From NCBI RefSeq assembly GCF_901709675.1, contig NC_051103.1, positions 1,969,501-2,033,500 on the forward strand: DNA of 64,000 nucleotides. The letters are read 5' to 3'. This document shows, in pieces, positions 1 to 11,107 of the stretch. How positions within the stretch are numbered: position 1 is the first letter of the stretch; each line of letters opens with the position of its first letter. This stretch comes from Syngnathus acus. Taxonomy: Eukaryota; Chordata; Actinopteri; Syngnathiformes; Syngnathidae. The notes under the pieces were generated by a model. The model worked only from the letters and a program-made list of their open reading frames with translations. It ran no database searches and was not told the DNA's origin. The translations under genes and the position numbers were made by a program.

Positions 1-52
1 ATTTCAATTTATGAGTTGTGCAGGGTATAATCTTCCCCACGTCCACGTGTAG

Positions 53-3000
53 GTGGACGAGTTGCGGATCCGGGTGCGTGAGCTGGAGGAGCGCGAGAAG
101 AAGGAGAGCAAGAAGCTGGCCGACGAAGACGCCCTCAGGAAGATCCGAGTGGCGGAAGACACCATCGAGCATCTGCAGAAGAAGCTGGCCGCCACCAAAC
201 AGGTATTCACCACACACATGTGCCGAGGTTTAATTCAAGATGGAGTTGAGCATGGTGCAAGAGTCAAGGGAGGAGTTGCAGAATGACCTCTATGTCTTGA
301 AATGGAGGAGGGGGATCTTTTTGGGTGTGCCTCTCTGGTGTAGCTTTGTCCAAGTCTGCCGTGAGATCTCTCAGAGGTGGCGTGTCGCCTCAGCAATGTC
401 GTAATTGCTCAACCTGAGCCACGACGACATGGGACACACCCACGTTGGCTCGTGTTTTAAAACGCTTGTTACCTTTGACTTGACAAGTCTTGGATTTTTA
501 ATGTAGCTCTGGGGGGCTAAAGTCCTCCAAGAGCCATTCATACTAAATTCATGAAAAAAAATATGACGCAAAGATTGAACGAATGCAAGCGCATTTGTAA
601 GTTAACGATTTTTTGGAAAGGGGGTTGTAATGCTTCCTCTGAGGTTTTCTGTGTTTTTAGAATTGCTTGGCCGTTCCAATTATTGTTCTTGTGGGCTTTA
701 GGTTATTTTTTTTTAGTGCTTTTCTTTTCTTAAGCAGCTCTTTAAAATGGCATATTGTTTGGGTAGTTACATTTAGTCGCGTCCTCGGTAAAACGTCTCT
801 CAGGAGCTAAAATGTTGAAGCTGGTTGAAATGGTCCAATGGAGACTTGATAAGCTCGAGAGATGACGGTGCTTGGAGAGCCTGAGGCACCTTCGGCTTGG
901 GAGGTCCCGCCCACCTAACGCAGTCCAGACTGATACTGATTTAGCCAGCGCCTCAGGCCCCGTGTGAAGCAGTTGTTTTACATTTGTTCAGCGTGATTCC
1001 TTCCTGCCCGAATTCCGGCCGTTCAAGGCAAAAAGATCGAATATGGTGTTCTCTTTACAGGCTGACCATAAAAGCAAGGGAAGCAAATGCAGTATTGTAG
1101 AAATTTGGTCCAGTTGCTTACGTCAAGTTTCATAGCTCTGGTCGTAACGGCAGGTGTCGAGCTGAGTTATTTGTTTCTCTGGAGGAGGAGGAAGCGCTGC
1201 TGAGCGAGATGGACGTGACGGGCCAGGCCTTCGAGGACATGCAGGAGCAGAACAGCCGGCTCTTGCAGCAACTGCGCGAGAAGGACGACGCCAACTTCAA
1301 GCTGATGAGCGAGCGCATCAAATCCAACCAGATCTACAAGCTACTCAAGGAGGAAAAAGAAGAGCTGGCCGACCAGGTCCTCACCTTCAAGACGCAGGTG
1401 GGAGCCCAAAACCCTGAATGAATTGTCACAACAAGGCGGCAAAGCTCTTGAACACATTTCAACATAGTTCCTTTGCACCAAGATGCCACCAGATGGAGCC
1501 AAAACTAATTGCTTTGGCCTGAGTACAAAACCAATCAATGTGAGTTTTACCCCAATAATGGAGGATTAAAAAAAAAAAAAAAAAAAATCTACCAACAGGT
1601 CAATTTGCCTAACCATAAATACACAAATCACTGTTGTTGCTTAAGAGAATACTCACCCAGCCTTAAAAGTTACTGGCTGACCCCCCCACCCCCCTTCTTG
1701 TTACCAGGTGGATGCTCAGTTGCTGGTGGTGCAGAAACTGGAGGAAAAAGAGGGAGTTCTTCAAAGCACGCTGGCCACCCTGGAAAAAGAGCTGTCGCTC
1801 AGGACTCAAGCGCTGGAACTCAACAAGAGGAAGGTGAGCAAGGCCTCGTGACTCACTAATGATCCGTCGTCACGCTTTGACTGCGCACAGATGGAGCAAC
1901 GCGAATAATTGCTTGCGCCCGCTCGCTCGTCACTAAACGTTCCCATGTTTATTCAAAGTCGTCAGTGTGTAATAAAGGTTGCGTCATTAGGCTTACAGCG
2001 GAGAGAGAAAAAGTCTACACACCCCTGCTCAAATGCCAGGCTTTTCAAATCAGTTTTTCCATAATTAATCTAAACTATAGCCTTTACGACACATTTGAGG
2101 GCGCCCTTGGAAAAAAACAAAAAAAATTCTTCCCGGACCCAGAATGTTTAAAAACCCCTCGGCATATGTTTGTAAAAAGCTGTTACAGAGTGACATTGTT
2201 GAGGTTTTTTTTTTTCTTTGTTTTGTTTTCTCCTGCTCCAGGCGGTGGAGGCCGCACAGCTGGCGGAGGACCAGAAGGTGCAGCTGGAGCACACGCAGGC
2301 CAAGCTGAAGGAGATCCAGGTCGCCGTCGCCGAGAACCGCACGGCCCGCGAAAGAGAGAGCAGCAACCTCAAGCGAGCGCAGGTAGCTTCACGTCAACGT
2401 GTTTTCTTTTTTGGAAAACGTCTCACCTCACTTTGGAAAATAATGCACTTGAAAGTATCAGCAACTCGGAGTGGTCATATTTACTCACTGGAAGGTCTTC
2501 AATTTCATTAAAGTGGACTTAAAAATGAATTATTTCAATAAAGAACAGGAAGTTAATTTTGCAAAGTTTTTGTGCTTGTTGCCTAACTATTTGTAAGCAT
2601 CAAACCTCAAAACTGCGAGGCAGACATGCTGCCCACTAACACACCGTACAGCCCACAATTTATTTTTTTTTAAATTAAGAGAAAAAAAAATACTTGCAGG
2701 TGTGCCAAAATGAAATCTATAAATCTTGCTTCCCAGGAGGATCTCTCAAGGCTGAGGCGGAAGCTGGAGAAACAGAAGAAGGTGGAGGTGTACTCCGACG
2801 CTGATGAGATCCTGCAGGAGGAAATCAACCAGTACAAGGTGCGAGAAATTTGAGCGCGATGGTGAGGCGGGCCTGTTGCAACATCCGCAGTCCACTCTTC
2901 CTGTGGGGAAGAAAACGTAACCGTAAAATACGAGCATGTCGTTTTCCCTCCTCGTATCGCTTTACCTTTTTTTTTGGGGGGGGGGTAGTGAAAGCTTTCC

Positions 3001-3213
3001 AGCGACGTGCTTGAATTGGTTTGTTTGTGTGTGCAGGCAAAGTTGCGCTGCCCGTGCTGCAACACGCGGGACAAAGACACGGTGCTCACCAAGTGTTTCC
3101 ACGTCTTCTGCTACGAATGTCTGAAAATGCGCTACGACACACGCCAGCGTAAGTGCCCCAAGTGCAACTGCGCCTTCGGGGCCAACGACTTTCACCGCAT
3201 CTACATCACCTAA
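53..3213 (+). CDS. rnf40: E3 ubiquitin-protein ligase BRE1B, C-terminal 302 residues (5' part outside window)
   Basis: Known family role: the RNF20/RNF40 heterodimer is a nuclear E3 ligase that monoubiquitinates histone H2B during transcription. Six coding exons fit in phase 0: 53-202, 1185-1397, 1708-1833, 2242-2382, 2737-2838 and 3037-3213 (stop TAA), each bounded by AG/GT. The first five encode a charged coiled coil ([32 protein letters not shown]). The last encodes a C3HC4 RING that starts CPCC, has CFHVFCYEC and ends CPKC before the conserved tail [12 protein letters not shown] chose RNF40 over RNF20 because [20 protein letters not shown] and the VQLEH stretch resemble RNF40; the RING itself does not separate the two. 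The N-terminal two thirds lie upstream of base 1. No damage is seen. Confidence 0.93.
2590..2655. repeat. Dispersed SINE-like repeat remnant
   Basis: The stretch reading CTGCGAGGCAGACATGCTG followed by CCACTAACACACCGTACAGCC has the wording of a dispersed element common in teleost genomes (aligned here from memory of its general form). A second remnant is at 5100-5180. It lies inside an rnf40 intron and is heavily diverged. Confidence 0.4.
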
Positions 3214-3341
3214 AAAAAACGGACATCCAAACGGACAAGCTTGTCTCTCCCTTTGGATGTCCACTTCAAGGCGTGGTTGCCACCTGGGGACAAATGTAAA
3301 CGGACGGATGGACGGCTAGCGACCGCGTGTTGTCTTTGTGG

Positions 3342-3347
3342 AATAAA
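3342..3347 (+). terminator. poly(A) signal of rnf40
   Basis: An AATAAA hexamer lies 129 bases after the rnf40 stop and is followed by a GT-rich stretch, as expected for a short 3' UTR. There is no better candidate nearby. Confidence 0.6.
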
Positions 3348-3369
3348 CAGCTGTTAGTCAACTTGGTGT

Positions 3370-5789
3370 GCTGCTCTCCGCCGCTTTCTTCTCACGCCCG
3401 TCGTCTTTTCTTCTTGAAGCCTTTCTTTGCATTCCGGAAATGAAAACCGATGGATTTAAGGTCTTACTTACTTGCTCGAGCGTGTTTGTAATTTATAGAG
3501 CGCGACGCTCTGTGTGACATCATCGCCGAGTTCTAGAGGGGTTGAGAAGCCCGCAGAGACCCGAGCCAGTTTGGCACGCCATCAGCGCATACGACACTCT
3601 TTACATCACCTTGGCTCAGCTCGGCGGGTTGCATCAGGATTTTGTTTGTGTGTGTCCGTGTGTCTCTGCAGGTTTCACGTGTTGTGTTTTTGTTTGTCAA
3701 GTGTCTACTTTGTTGTGTGCTTTTGTTTTGTCTGCCTGTTTGTTTCAATGTCTGTTTTGTGTGTGCGTTTCATGACTGTTGTTTTTATTGTTTTCCGCCT
3801 GTGGTTTGCGTGTGCGTTTCATGTCTGTTGTGTTTTTGTCCCGACAGTGGGTTTTATGTTTGAGTGCGTGCCAATTTTAAGTTAGATTTTTTTGTGTCTG
3901 CGTTTAGTGTTTGTTTCATTACTTGCTTTTCTGTGTGCGTGTTGTCTGTAGTGTGTGTTATGCATTTGCTCCCTTTGTGTGTGTGTGTGTGTGTGTGTGT
4001 ATGCGTGTTCCTCCTGTTGCCATGGCTCCCCTCGCTGAGTTTGACACAACATCTGCAGCTTATAGTGGCTCATTACCGTATGAAATCACAGCAGTGGAAA
4101 GTCTCGGCACATATGGGCGGCCGTTGCGCAGCTCCAGGTCGTCCTAAAGGTCGAGTAGAAAAACATCTGCGCGAGGACATTCTTTGAGCGTCATGAATGC
4201 GATGAGCCTCCTTTTTCCTCCTCCCGCCGCTCGTCGGCCGATGTGAACGATCGCTACGAGGTTGGCTCACGTCTGTTTGACGTTAGAACTTGTGGGAAAG
4301 GCAGTTCACACCATGTTGCGCAGGAACGCTTCCAGACTCCACAGAGAGGAGGGGGAAAAAAGAGTTAATTCAGCATTTGGGAACAGTTATATCAACGTTC
4401 CAGGAGACTTTGTTATAATGTCAGCTAAACAAAAAAAGAAAAAGTCTGCGATATAACTGGTTAAGCTTAAAGTGTGTTTGGTACCTGAGATATGATCCAC
4501 TTTCAATTACCATGTCACAACTAGAAACCAGCAAAACTGGAAAACAGTCAATACTAATACTGTTCTTGTCTGTCCAAACCGTTTCATCTCCAAAATCACA
4601 ACTTTTGACCACGAAGGCTGATTTGGCTCAAACTGTCCCATTTCTAATACACTGGGCCGATGAAATTGTCACAGCAACATATAGAAGCAGAAATCGTATT
4701 GGATGAAACAAAAATAGTCCCATGCAAATTTCATGGAGCAATCATTTGACTTGAAGTAGCTTGTTGGCCCTGATTGTCCCGACTTTTAAGCAGGCACAAA
4801 AAACTTTGGTGGTGTCGCACACCTCCAGATGTTCGGTGTGGAGCGGCCATGAGTCGACTGCCTTGTTATTGTGCATTTGCACGACTGCGGGAGGCTACGC
4901 CCTACCCCCAGACGCTAATAACAACACCACTCTGCGTCAGGGACACTCACATCTTCCAAAGTGTGAATTAATATTTTAATTTTGCACAGCGCTCTTACCA
5001 GGCGTGTTATTCGGGGTGGAAAGTGCAACATCAAATATTAAAAAAAAAAAAAAAATCAGGAATTTAGACTTAGATTCCTATGTATGGATAATTTAACGAA
5101 GCCGGCATCCCAGATTCAAACTCTGAACCTGACAGCATGAGGCGGACATGCAAATCACTACACCCACTTCGCCACCCCCTGCGGTGTGTCCTGTTATGGC
5201 AGGATGGTCCGTTAGCTTATTATTGAAGTTTTCCCGAAAACAAAGCACGTTGCGCCATTGGATGTCATTACGGTCTTCTTCTTTTTTTTCTATGCGCGCC
5301 TCTGCACTGTGTGCGTGTGTGTGTTGGCAGCCAGCGGGTATGACGTCGTCAGGCGTGGTAATAACAATGAGAACACGATTGAATCCAGACTACAAGGTCT
5401 CGCACCCTCGCTCGCCCCCGTGTGTTACTGTGAGAATCAAACAGCACGTTTAAAAGTTGAATCATTTTTGCGCGTGTGTGTCCACTAGCTTGTCGTGTGC
5501 ATGTACTGAATGTGGGAAAAAGGGAGAAAAAGTCCACTGGTGGAGTTTCCGAGTGAAGTGGAGCAGTGTAAAGTGGATAGGAAATGACTCATGGCGCGCG
5601 CGCGCGTGTGTGTGTGTGAGTGAGCGTGGGTGTGTTCTCCAGTGTTAAAAAACACGGAGCACAGTGGTCCCGGTGAGTCACTCCGTGATGTTCACTTTTC
5701 CATGCTGACGACCACCGCGCGCTCCTCGCTCTAAGCGTGAACATATTTTAAATTATTTTTAATAGGTGTGTTTTGAGCGCGCGCACACA
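3370..5789. other. Intergenic region rnf40-tnfrsf12a
   Basis: No coding exon is seen. It holds a long GT-rich low-complexity tract (3640-4012, with a pure GT run near 3977-4002), a poly(A) tract near 5040-5055 and a dispersed-repeat remnant near 5100-5180. The last few hundred bases before the tnfrsf12a start should contain its promoter and 5' UTR; a CG/GT alternating run is at about 5590-5620. No clear TATA box is identified. Confidence 0.5.
5100..5180. repeat. Dispersed SINE-like repeat remnant
   Basis: It has the words CCCAGATTCAAACTCTGAACC-like, then GAGGCGGACATGCAAATCAC and CACCCACTTCGCCACCCCC. This is the same general family as the 2590-2655 remnant, with the order 'title, gut, two-column' of text left in place. 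Degraded, no ends defined. Confidence 0.35.
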
Positions 5790-8634
5790 ATGGATTCCCA
5801 CGCTTTATGCACAATTTGCGGATTTTTTGTGGCGTTGTTGAGCGCGTTCCACGGCACGTGGGCACAAAAAAGTAAGTTTTGGTTGTTCGATTTAAGCTTC
5901 TTTTTCTGTGTGTCTTTTCTGTGTGTGTGTGTGCGTGTGCAGAGTTTCCTTTACCGGCTTACATAGTTAACCGGTTCCGCATTCCGATGGCCTGATTTCA
6001 GAGAGCCATCATCCGCCTCATGCACTGTCCTTCAACTCTCGGTCCTCCCCGAAGTAGCGCACTCGGGTACGAAACAAAGAAAATACATCATTAACGATAA
6101 TAAACACGTGAATTTTCCTCTGTAGCTGGATTTGACTCTGATTTCAGGCTGACCTTAAAGGCAACACCGCACTTAATATACAGTACAGCTACTGTAATTA
6201 GGTGTATGTCAGGTGATGCCTTCAAGGACAGTCCGAAGCAGCTCCGACCGACTCCGAAGGCACCACAATGTAAGGTGATGCCTTCAGGGATTGTGAAAAC
6301 CACTGCTTTCCCGTGCTCATCAATCTACATACAATACATCTCGAGTTATATAGTAGCTTTGCCAAAGCGTTTTAACACAAAAATAAAATAACCATACAAT
6401 ATGAAATATCACTTAAAATATTGTCAATGATACAAATTATGATTGACTTTTCTATAATAATACACAAACTATGATTGACTTTTATCTTGGCCTGTATCAT
6501 AAGTCGATATAAACAATCCAACTAACAAGATTGGTCCTACACAAAGAGTTTAGTGCGGCTGTTTTGCTAAGACTTTGCATTGAATCCCGATGGAGGACAG
6601 CAGGCTGAGTTCATAGCAAAACACTGCTCGCCCTCAGATCGTTCCCTGATGCTTTCAAGCGCCTCTCTTGTATGCGTGTCGGCGTGCGTGCGCGTGCGTG
6701 CGTGTGTCCTCCGCCACTCCAAACACTGAGTCTCCCACATCTGGATATCAGCTGCTGCTTGGCCCGCCCCCGTCTGTTTTATGACAAAACGCAACATCCC
6801 CACACCCAAAAAGACGAGACTCCCCAACGTCAGGAATGCGAAAGCCGGCGCCAGATTGCACACGCAGCCTCGGAGGGGCGAGAAAACTCCCAGAGTGAGC
6901 GCGGACACGCGTGACGCGACAGTTTGCTGCGTTGCGACACGTTGCGGTGCAGACGCGCTTTGTCGGACGGGGGTCAGTTGACGGTCACGCCTACGCTCGC
7001 TCCTTCCTCCTGACCTTGGGCATTCCCGGAGTTCTTCCTCTGCTGGTGCCACATTTGCTCTACGACTACGCATTCCAACCACACTGTGCTGCACTAGCAC
7101 ACTAAAGATAAAAAAAAAAAAAAAAAAATCGGGTGGGGGCTAACGGACCGCTAACGGACCTTGGTTCTGCAGCATACAACTGTGACGTCGACACACGACT
7201 TGTACAACTTGTAAAGCGTTTGAGAGTTTTACAATGTCAAAAAATCGTGAGAATAAGTACTCATTCCGTTTATGGCGTTTCACATTGGATGTTAATATAA
7301 TAGTCGGCACTGGGCAGTATTTCATTTTTGTATATTTTTTCATGGTTTTCTGTCTAAAATGTACGTTTTGGTCATTAAAATACAGTGAAATTACTCAACT
7401 GGATATTGCGTGCAACGTTCAGTTCTGATATCTTGTAATTATCTTTTTTTTTTAAAAAGACAGAAAAAAATAGGGGCACACATTGAAGCGTTCATCTGTC
7501 TGGCTGTCATGCAAACAAATGAAGACTTCCATTGTGTCCACGGCGGGCGGGCGGAAAGGAAGCCTTTCCCCTTTAAACACCATCTTGTTTTCATCTGGGT
7601 GACGTGCCGTGGAAGAAACACTAACAAGCCCAAGGAAGCAGTTTTTTTTTGTTCAGTACACTGTAATGCCATTAAGTTTATTTTGGGGTGCACGTCCACT
7701 TTCAGCCACATGATGGCAGCACACGGTCGTGTTTAACACTAAATTGACTGCCTCAGTAACTTAGTGATCCTCTACTGTTTTTAATTAATGGGCATCTTTT
7801 GGCTTTTTCTCGTAATGTATACTGTCAGATGATTAAATTTGTATTCAATTTGATTAAATTTAGAGGGGGGCGATTTGTAGGTGCAATGTGTTATCCATTA
7901 CTCTTGCTCTTTTAACAAGTTTTCTTGTGCGTAGGTAAATGTGGACTCTCGGAATTCTGGAATTCCGATCTGGACGCGTGCGTGCCGTGTGCGTCTTGCA
8001 AGCAGTACCCCAAGACACCGTCGTGCAACACATGTGAGACATCATTATATGAACTGCAACTGAATTGAACTTAGTGTGCTCACCACTAGAGGGAGCCTGC
8101 GTAACCGCCAAGGTTATTTCAAGTAAGGCCTCAACTGAACCCAAATAAGAGTTGTGATTTGTCAACCGTAGGCAAATTGGTGGAGGAAACGTCAGACGTG
8201 TGGAAGCTGGCGGCCATCAGTAGCTTTTCGGTGCTGGCCGTGATCCTGGTGGGCGCCGCGCTCCTCATCGGCGTCATGGTGCATCGCCGCAAGTCACACA
8301 AACTGCCTTTACGAGGTATATCATTATTTGTTTGGTTTTATTATGATTACATCAGACCACTGAGCCATAAGGCATCATGATTATCCTTTTTTTACTTTTA
8401 GCCTGGACTGGATTATTGTGTGTCTTGGTCCATGTGTCTATATCAGCAACTTTGTGACAGCTAACGTTATTTGAGTGTCCGTAAAAAATAAAAGTCATGC
8501 AAATGTCACTTGTTAGCAAATGCTGGTAAAGGTGAGCATGTACCGTAAACCTTTACATGACACTTTTTTTTCTACTTTGTTTTGAATTTGCAGAACCAAT
8601 TGAAGAAACTGCAGGGCCACTTTATCAAGCTTAA
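5790..8634 (+). CDS. tnfrsf12a: TNF receptor superfamily member 12A (Fn14, TWEAK receptor)
   Basis: Known role: small type I membrane receptor for TWEAK that signals through TRAFs in injury and regeneration. Exons 5790-5871, 7935-8033, 8172-8315 and 8594-8634 join in phase into 121 aa (human Fn14 is 129 aa). Exon 1 gives a hydrophobic signal peptide (residues 1 to about 25). Exon 2 gives one cysteine-rich domain whose six cysteines have spacing 12-2-2-8-2, the same as human Fn14 (KCGLSEFWNSDLDACVPCAS). Exon 3 gives the transmembrane helix (LAVILVGAALLIGVMV) and the basic stop-transfer HRRK. Exon 4 gives the tail EPIEETAGPLYQA, carrying the conserved TRAF-binding P-I-E-E-T. A GTGAGT donor 8 bases after the stop suggests a 3' UTR intron ending near 8781. 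Confidence 0.93.
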
Positions 8635-8781
8635 ACCTTTCAGTGAGTGTACTTTTCATGTCATGTGATTGTCTTCAATGTGATGTAACTATGGGCGGGG
8701 CAAAATATTGTATTCCCTTTATCAAGAGTCATATTATATATTACATTTTAACCTTCTGTAATGGTCGCTCTTTGTCTTCAG

Positions 8782-8885
8782 CAGCCTCATCTTCCTCGGA
8801 AACACACTCATGTGACGTACAGAATCAAGCGGCGAGCGCTCCCCCCCGACCTGACCCGGTGACCTTCAGCCACGTAATAGCATGA
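8782..8885 (+). other. Probable 3' UTR exon of tnfrsf12a, readable as an alternative last coding exon
   Basis: A TCTTCAG acceptor ends at 8781 and pairs with the GTGAGT donor after 8642, so this is most simply the last, non-coding exon. If the 49-base exon 4 (8594-8642) is skipped, the phase-1 end of exon 3 joins here in an open frame. It would add about 35 residues rich in Ser, Ala and Pro (for example SSSSETHSCDVQNQAASAP) to a TGA at 8883-8885. That isoform would lack the TRAF-binding PIEET motif. Inference from splice phase only. Confidence 0.4.
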
Positions 8886-9383
8886 ATGTAAGTATGAAAA
8901 GGTCAAAGGTCAGGCGAGTGGGCGGGACACGCTGCTGGTGTCTGTTTGAATGTAGCTAATGTTTAGGTGAAGTGTTTTCTCGAGACAATTGTGCACTGTT
9001 ACTGTGGCTCCTGCCAACCAAACCTGACACAATACTTATTTTTTTAGTCTGTGACTTTTCTGTTTCCTTTCCAAATACTCGTGGTTGCTTTTAAAAAACA
9101 CTTAGTTCTAAACCATGTACAGAAATCCAACTCCGGACACTATTAGGAATGATTCAGAATTTATTTTAGTGAGTGTATGGTTAAAATTTGAAGTCATTTT
9201 TTGAGAAACGAGCACAAACTTTATTAGAGATTTTTTATGTCTAAACTTCATCCATGCCAGCTTGTGATTTTTAACTCCCTAATGATTTTAATTCTCCCCC
9301 AGAAATGTTGTGTACATGCACTGGCTTCTTTTGACCTAATGTGTCCTCTTATTGCTCTTTTTGTGTACCAAATGTATTTTCAC

Positions 9384-9389
9384 AATAAA
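9384..9389 (+). terminator. poly(A) signal of tnfrsf12a
   Basis: AATAAA is followed within 25 bases by a GTGGTGGTGG-rich stretch, a typical cleavage-site arrangement. It would give a 3' UTR of roughly 600 bases. Confidence 0.55.
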
Positions 9390-9597
9390 TCTTTGAACTT
9401 TGTGGTGGTGGATGGTGTGAATTTGAGTAGACATTGATCCAAGTCTTTCAATCACTGCTGTCCTTTCACCCTAAATGAGCTTGTAACAAAGAAGCAGAAA
9501 ACGACACTTCTATGACAAGTTCAATATGACGTAAATACTGAGGAGAGCACTTTTAATCCATGAGGATTACAATAAAAAAATTAGCACAACGAGTTCT

Positions 9598-9705
9598 CTA
9601 GGGTCAGGGTTTCAAACTACCTTGAAACCCTAACCCTAGCGTTAAACCCTAGTTTGACACCCTAACTCTAGTATGAACCGTAACCCAAGCTTTAAATCCT
9701 ACTTA
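9598..9705. repeat. Degenerate telomere-like CCCTAA patch
   Basis: The sequence contains several CCCTAA/CCCTAG words, including AAACCCTAACCCTAG, spaced by 6-20 other bases. The first part (AGGGTCAGGGTTTCAAACTA) is in the opposite orientation to the rest, so the patch is partly palindromic. It looks like a decayed interstitial telomere-type or similar simple repeat rather than a working telomere. Confidence 0.5.
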
Positions 9706-9760
9706 TTTTTTATTATGTTTATTAAATATAATTATATTATAATTTTAGATAATCTAATTA

Positions 9761-10685
9761 CCGTTTTTTTCCGTGTATAATACGCCCCCATGTATAATAC
9801 GCACCCTAACAATGGCATGTTGATGCTGGAAAAAAGCCTGTACCCATGTATAATACGCACCCAATTTTTTTTTTTTTTTTAAATTTTTTTTTTTTTCTTT
9901 TTTTTTTTAAGTCCCAATGATCGTCACACACGCAGGGAGGCAATGGGTCCCATTTTTATAGTCTTTGGTATGGTCTTAACTAGGCTGGATGTATTTTTTT
10001 TGTTGGCGTTGATTTCTCCGACTGCCCATAAAGGCACCACCGCGATCAGATGAAAAGAGAGGAAAGTGACGTGCGGACATGTGAAAAAGGCGGCTCTGTA
10101 TGGGAGAGACGTTGAAGAGGAATAATAACACCCTTGGAAACCAAAACTTGCCCCTCGTCGTGACTCGGAGCCGCAACAAATGTTTCGGATTTGTGTAGGG
10201 TACATTGTGACAGCAAACGAGCAGGTGATCGAGCAAGCGTCTGATACGAGAGCATTGCGTTCGTATGGAGCGTGTTTGAAGTGAACAGCAGAGACGAAAG
10301 GAACAAGGCAAAGTGTTGTGAAATAAAATATTACCTGTAATACGCATTTTGTTATTTGCTGATTGTATTAAGCTATCACATTCATTGTCAGTCAAGAAGA
10401 GAAGAGGACTATTATCCCTTCTTTGACGAAATGACCAGAGCACAGTACAAACACTATTGTTCTTTCGGTATTTATTCAACCCACATTCTTTCACAACATG
10501 ACAAGAAGAGAACAATACATAAATCAATACTCGTACCAGTACCATGATTTTCTTAAAAAAAAAAAAAAAAAAAAAAATTTTTTTTTTAAAAATTTAAAAA
10601 AAATTGTACCCATGTATAATGCGCACCCCAGATTTTAGGACAATAAATTAGTTAAATTTTGCGTATTATACACGGAAAAAAACGG
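9761..10685. mobile_element. TA-flanked terminal-inverted-repeat element, copy A (925 bp, non-autonomous)
   Basis: Its first and last 25 bases (9761-9785 and 10661-10685) are perfect inverted repeats beginning CCGTTTTTTTCCGTGTATAA, and both ends are flanked by the dinucleotide TA. Subterminal copies of 'GTATAATACGCACCC' repeat at both ends. The body contains A/T homopolymer runs and no transposase frame. It shares about 160 bases of body (10187-10347) with copy B at 11108-11892. A TA target duplication suggests the Tc1/mariner/pogo group; that class call is inference. Confidence 0.8.
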
Positions 10686-10717
10686 TAATACAATATATAT
10701 AATTTAATTAATATATT

Positions 10718-11106
10718 ATCAAACATATTGGCTTTTGACTATCGTCAATAAAGCGGTTTATGTAATGACGCTAATCTACCACAAGACGGCAGTGCCCCCA
10801 TTCGCTTGTTCGCTTCATAAACTATCGAGTCAAAAGCCTATATGTTTAATATCGTACGACTTACGTATTTATTTAATTCTGCTTATGTGATGATATTTTA
10901 AACTAAACAGATGTACAGTAAAGTACTCATATGTTTAAGTTCTAAAAACCATATTGTAACTGAATTGAAATGACATTTACATTAAAGAAACAGCAATGAT
11001 AAAAAAAAAAAAAGGAAATGGACATGTTCATTTTACGCTGGGTTACATACAAGTGAATGGGGGCACTGCCATCTTGCAGTAGCTTGGCGTCATTACATGA
11101 ACATAT
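10718..11106. repeat. Nested inverted repeats between the two elements
   Basis: Two inverted pairs are visible. Bases 10721-10746 (AAACATATTGGCTTTTGACT start) match the reverse complement of about 10822-10848. Bases 10757-10805 match the reverse complement of 11056-11104 (both hold 'TAATGACGC' and 'GGCAGTGCCCCCATTC'). This could be a further small palindromic element or a broken foldback. No coding sequence. Confidence 0.6.
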
Positions 11107-11107
11107 A

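Noticed and set aside
1965-2522. 185-codon frame across rnf40 exon 2242-2382
   Set aside because: It reads the true exon in the wrong frame and continues into introns; the correct frame continues the RNF40 coiled coil.
6567-7100. 177-codon minus-strand frame in tnfrsf12a intron 1
   Set aside because: Its peptide is HTHART-type repeat from GT/CG-rich DNA with no splice or start support; the region is noted as CpG-rich instead.
8643-8885. Independent small gene at the 3' end of tnfrsf12a
   Set aside because: The frame begins in the putative 3' intron; only the part after 8782 makes sense, and that as an alternative exon of tnfrsf12a.
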